Positions 61,839-64,000 of a DNA stretch of 64,000 bases are shown piece after piece. The stretch's first letter is position 1; every line of letters begins with the position of its first letter. A program made the translations under genes and the position numbers. The stretch comes from Rhodopirellula halodulae (GTDB taxonomy: Bacteria; Planctomycetota; Planctomycetia; Pirellulales; Pirellulaceae). The stretch covers positions 62,001 through 126,000 of the forward strand of contig NZ_JAJKFV010000002.1 in assembly GCF_020966775.1 (NCBI RefSeq). The letters are read 5' to 3'. Below the pieces are notes generated by a model that saw nothing but the letters and a program-made list of their open reading frames with translations, had not been told where the DNA came from and ran no database searches.

Positions 61839-63902
61839 ATGAATGCTTTGGCCGATACAATGGAACTTCCCGCCGACCACTCCAATCTTTTGCCTCCTTC
61901 TCGTCCGATGAAATTCACCCACGCCCCTAACGATCTGGTCCTGGACCGATACACGATTCGTCGTGGCATCGGCGTGGGCGGATTTGGCGAGGTCTATTTC
62001 GCGGTCAGTCAGGCGGGCAAAGAAGTCGCTTTGAAACGCATCCAGCGAAATTTGGAAGTTGAACTGCGAGGCGTTTCCCATTGCTTGAACCTCAAACACC
62101 AAAACCTCGTCTCACTGCATGACGTCTGCCGGGATTCGGACGATCAAGCTTGGGTGGTCATGGAATACGTGGCCGGCCCGAACCTGAGAGAGGTTTTGGA
62201 TGATGCGGCAAAAGCGAACCAAGCTGAAAAACGAAATCGTTTTCGTCCGTCAAAGCGATTGCCTAGCGGGATGTTCGAATCGCAGGTCCGACATTGGTTC
62301 GCGGGCGTTTCGGCCGGCGTGGCTCATTTGCACTCCGCTGGCTTGGTCCACCGAGACCTGAAACCGGGCAACCTGTTCGATGACGACGGCATCGTCAAAG
62401 TGGGTGACTACGGACTGAGCAAGTTTATCTCTGCCTCCCACCGCAGCGGCCATACGGAAAGCATCGGCACCTTCCATTACATGGCACCGGAAATTGGTCG
62501 AGGCCAATACGGTCGCGAAATCGATTTGTATGCATTGGGAGTGATCTTGTTTGAAATGCTCACCGGAGAACTTCCGTTCGATGGTGAAACACCCCAAGAG
62601 ATCATCGTCAAACACCTGACCGATTCACCCGACCTCAGCCGCGTTCCGGAAGACTACCGCAACGTGATTTCGCGGTGCCTTCAGAAGGACCCGAAGAAAC
62701 GTCCACGAGATGTTGCGGAAATGCTGTCTTTGGTTTCCATGGACGTTCAACAAACACCGGTCATGGCCGAGGTTGTCCGGGCGAACTCGGACGATCGCCC
62801 AGCCACCGATGCAGCGAACGATCTCGAATCCAACGAACAAGCTCCCTTCGCACAGGCAGCCCTCGGTCGCCAGGAAGGCGGAACGGCGATGGTGTTGAAC
62901 TCACCGGATAGCGAAGAGCCCATCGCTCGCGCGGTTCGGAATACATTCGCCGATGCCAGTGCTTGGTGGCGTGCTTTGGAAACCTCGCCGGGGATCAAAC
63001 TCGTCTTGGCAATCTCCGCCGTGGCGATTTTGTTGGTCAACACGCACTGGTTGTTGCCGGTGCTTTCGATGGTGGGATTCTTTTACGTTCCGTATTACGT
63101 GCTGCGTCATGTTGTGCTGCAGTTGTCGGAACCGCCATCTTACTCGCCATCCAATGACAACCGATCCAACCATTCACAACAACTGACTTCTGCTCCGGCC
63201 ACTCCCCCCAAACGCAAACCGACGATGTCCAAGGCTCAGGTCCGAGCCTTGCTTCGCGGTGGTTTGGCCGATCGCACTCGCCTATCGCGCGCCGCGGAAT
63301 GGTCCACGTCGGGAATGACGTCGATGATCGTTGCCGGAGTGCTGCTGCTACTCAGCTCCGTCATCGGCATGCGAAGCACGCCTTTCACTCCTTTGGCTCT
63401 CGCACCTTATGTCTGGATGGCTCTGGTGATTTGGCTGGGTGCATTTGGCTTGCTGGGCATCGGCAAATTTTGGGAAAGCACAGAGGGCGAGGGCCTCGTT
63501 CGCCGATTGGTGTCGGCGTCTTGGGGAGCATGTCTGGGACTACTGGCATTTGCGTTGGGCCACTTCTTGATGGTCCCGATGGATGAAGGTTTGACCCGAG
63601 ACATCGATGCAACCGCACTTCCGGTTTCGTTCTACCTCGAAACAGGCGTTCCCAAAGCCGCGGCGATGATGGCTCACTTCGCATTGCTCTTTGGCGTGTT
63701 GCGAATGTGGAAGCCGGTCGATCCTTTGCGTCGCGTGCGGCTCAGCCTTTGGGCGGTGACCGTCGCGGTGGTCGGCGAGTGGGTCGTCCATCAAATCGTT
63801 CCCGTACCACAGCCCGCTGGGATGCTGATCGCGGGTGGCGTGATCGTGATGACTCAGCTTTCTGCTCCTTGGGTGAAGTCCGATGCAATTGCAACCGTTT
63901 GA
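61839..63902 (+). CDS. Ser/Thr protein kinase with multiple membrane helices
   Basis: 687 residues. Kinase domain about 38-315: GVGGFGEVYF, Lys66 (EVALKRIQ), HRDLKPGN at 171-178, DYG in place of DFG (190-192), and APE (MAPEIGRG). An insertion (KRNRFRPSKRLPSGMF) lies between the hinge and the catalytic loop. After a polar linker, about six to eight membrane helices follow (LVLAISAVAILLVNTHWLL, VGFFYVPYYVL, MIVAGVLLLLSSVIGM and so on) up to the C-terminus. Both kinase and channel-like regions in one chain suggest a kinase that senses a membrane state. DYG in place of DFG is used by active kinases in several families. Confidence 0.9.
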   Translation: MNALADTMELPADHSNLLPPSRPMKFTHAPNDLVLDRYTIRRGIGVGGFGEVYFAVSQAGKEVALKRIQRNLEVELRGVSHCLNLKHQNLVSLHDVCRDSDDQAWVVMEYVAGPNLREVLDDAAKANQAEKRNRFRPSKRLPSGMFESQVRHWFAGVSAGVAHLHSAGLVHRDLKPGNLFDDDGIVKVGDYGLSKFISASHRSGHTESIGTFHYMAPEIGRGQYGREIDLYALGVILFEMLTGELPFDGETPQEIIVKHLTDSPDLSRVPEDYRNVISRCLQKDPKKRPRDVAEMLSLVSMDVQQTPVMAEVVRANSDDRPATDAANDLESNEQAPFAQAALGRQEGGTAMVLNSPDSEEPIARAVRNTFADASAWWRALETSPGIKLVLAISAVAILLVNTHWLLPVLSMVGFFYVPYYVLRHVVLQLSEPPSYSPSNDNRSNHSQQLTSAPATPPKRKPTMSKAQVRALLRGGLADRTRLSRAAEWSTSGMTSMIVAGVLLLLSSVIGMRSTPFTPLALAPYVWMALVIWLGAFGLLGIGKFWESTEGEGLVRRLVSASWGACLGLLAFALGHFLMVPMDEGLTRDIDATALPVSFYLETGVPKAAAMMAHFALLFGVLRMWKPVDPLRRVRLSLWAVTVAVVGEWVVHQIVPVPQPAGMLIAGGVIVMTQLSAPWVKSDAIATV

Positions 63903-64000
63903 TCGAAGTCGCTATCTGCCGACGTTGGCCGCGTTTCTGCTCGGAACCGCGTGTTCATTGCACGTCACCATCGCCTCCTGTGACGACGCCTCGGCCAAGA
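63883..64000 (+). CDS. Start of an exported protein, truncated by the window edge
   Basis: The ATG at 63883 overlaps the kinase 3' end by 20 nt in another frame and stays open to the end of the window (39 codons). It reads MQLQPFDRSRYLPTLAAFLL and continues with GTACSLHVTIASC, a likely export signal with a Cys. Product unknown; it is probably co-translated with the kinase gene. Confidence 0.55.
   Translation, partial: MQLQPFDRSRYLPTLAAFLLGTACSLHVTIASCDDASAK

Noticed and set aside
60885-62102. 405-codon minus-strand frame opposite the coiled-coil and kinase genes
   Set aside because: It is the antisense shadow of two real genes: no motif, and an amino-acid composition expected from complement reading.
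1-64000. tRNA, rRNA, CRISPR arrays, insertion sequences or att sites
   Set aside because: I found no cloverleaf-like gene, no regularly spaced repeats, no transposase motif and no flanking direct repeats.

Overview
The window looks like chromosomal DNA of a marine planctomycete close to Rhodopirellula (Pirellulaceae). The basis is the combination of tetrahydromethanopterin-type C1 genes (Fae, MtdB) in an otherwise heterotrophic-looking gene set, a YTV-like repeat cell-surface protein, many Ser/Thr kinases (one fused to a receiver, one to a tubulin-like domain, one a pseudokinase), a DUF1571 protein with a Tat signal, and moderate GC. Taxonomy is inferred from gene content only. I saw no rRNA, tRNA, CRISPR array, insertion sequence or phage gene, and no block of foreign-looking codon use.

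Layout. 1-7.2 kb: 5' end of a FAD oxidoreductase, rnhA, a bioB/pteridine-reductase-like SDR pair, a membrane protein, pyruvate kinase, two Hsp20 genes behind a near-perfect sigma-54 promoter, and a DapA-family lyase. 7.2-18.3 kb: YTV-like surface protein, a C1 cluster (mtdB, fae, divergent ATP-grasp), a large secreted carbohydrate-active-type protein, DUF2853, threonine aldolase and a REC-GGDEF diguanylate cyclase. 18.3-30.9 kb: an inorganic-carbon locus. A dabA-dabB-NuoM-like operon (followed by a sugar MFS gene) is divergent from an NtrB/NtrC-like two-component pair, which is followed by a SulP transporter. Both transport units have a sigma-54 promoter and a pair of TGCAA-N4-TTGCA dyads about 150-180 bp upstream of it, so the locus reads as a self-contained carbon-uptake regulon.

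30.9-41.8 kb: SUI1/YciH factor, then a long minus-strand run (read from 41.8 down to 31.3 kb): primary sigma factor, TPR glycosyltransferase-like protein, uppS, pseudokinase, small membrane protein, hybrid histidine kinase with HPt, receiver-Ser/Thr kinase fusion, trmK. Most junctions overlap or nearly touch. 42.6-51.1 kb: zinc-ribbon membrane protein, methyltransferase, DinB, DCC thiol oxidoreductase, a coiled-coil membrane protein with a Cys-rich knuckle plus a partner with an EF-hand-like loop, an ExeA-like protein with a degenerate P-loop, rsmE and an AAA ATPase.

51.2-64 kb: a 1072-residue Ser/Thr kinase fused to a tubulin/FtsZ-like domain (notable because planctomycetes generally lack FtsZ), an lspA-MMPL-HAD operon, a thioredoxin lipoprotein, DUF1571, a small protein, an exported coiled-coil protein, a membrane Ser/Thr kinase and the start of one more exported protein. 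The dominant theme is signalling: sigma-54 activation, phosphorelay, c-di-GMP and Ser/Thr phosphorylation next to envelope and transport genes.
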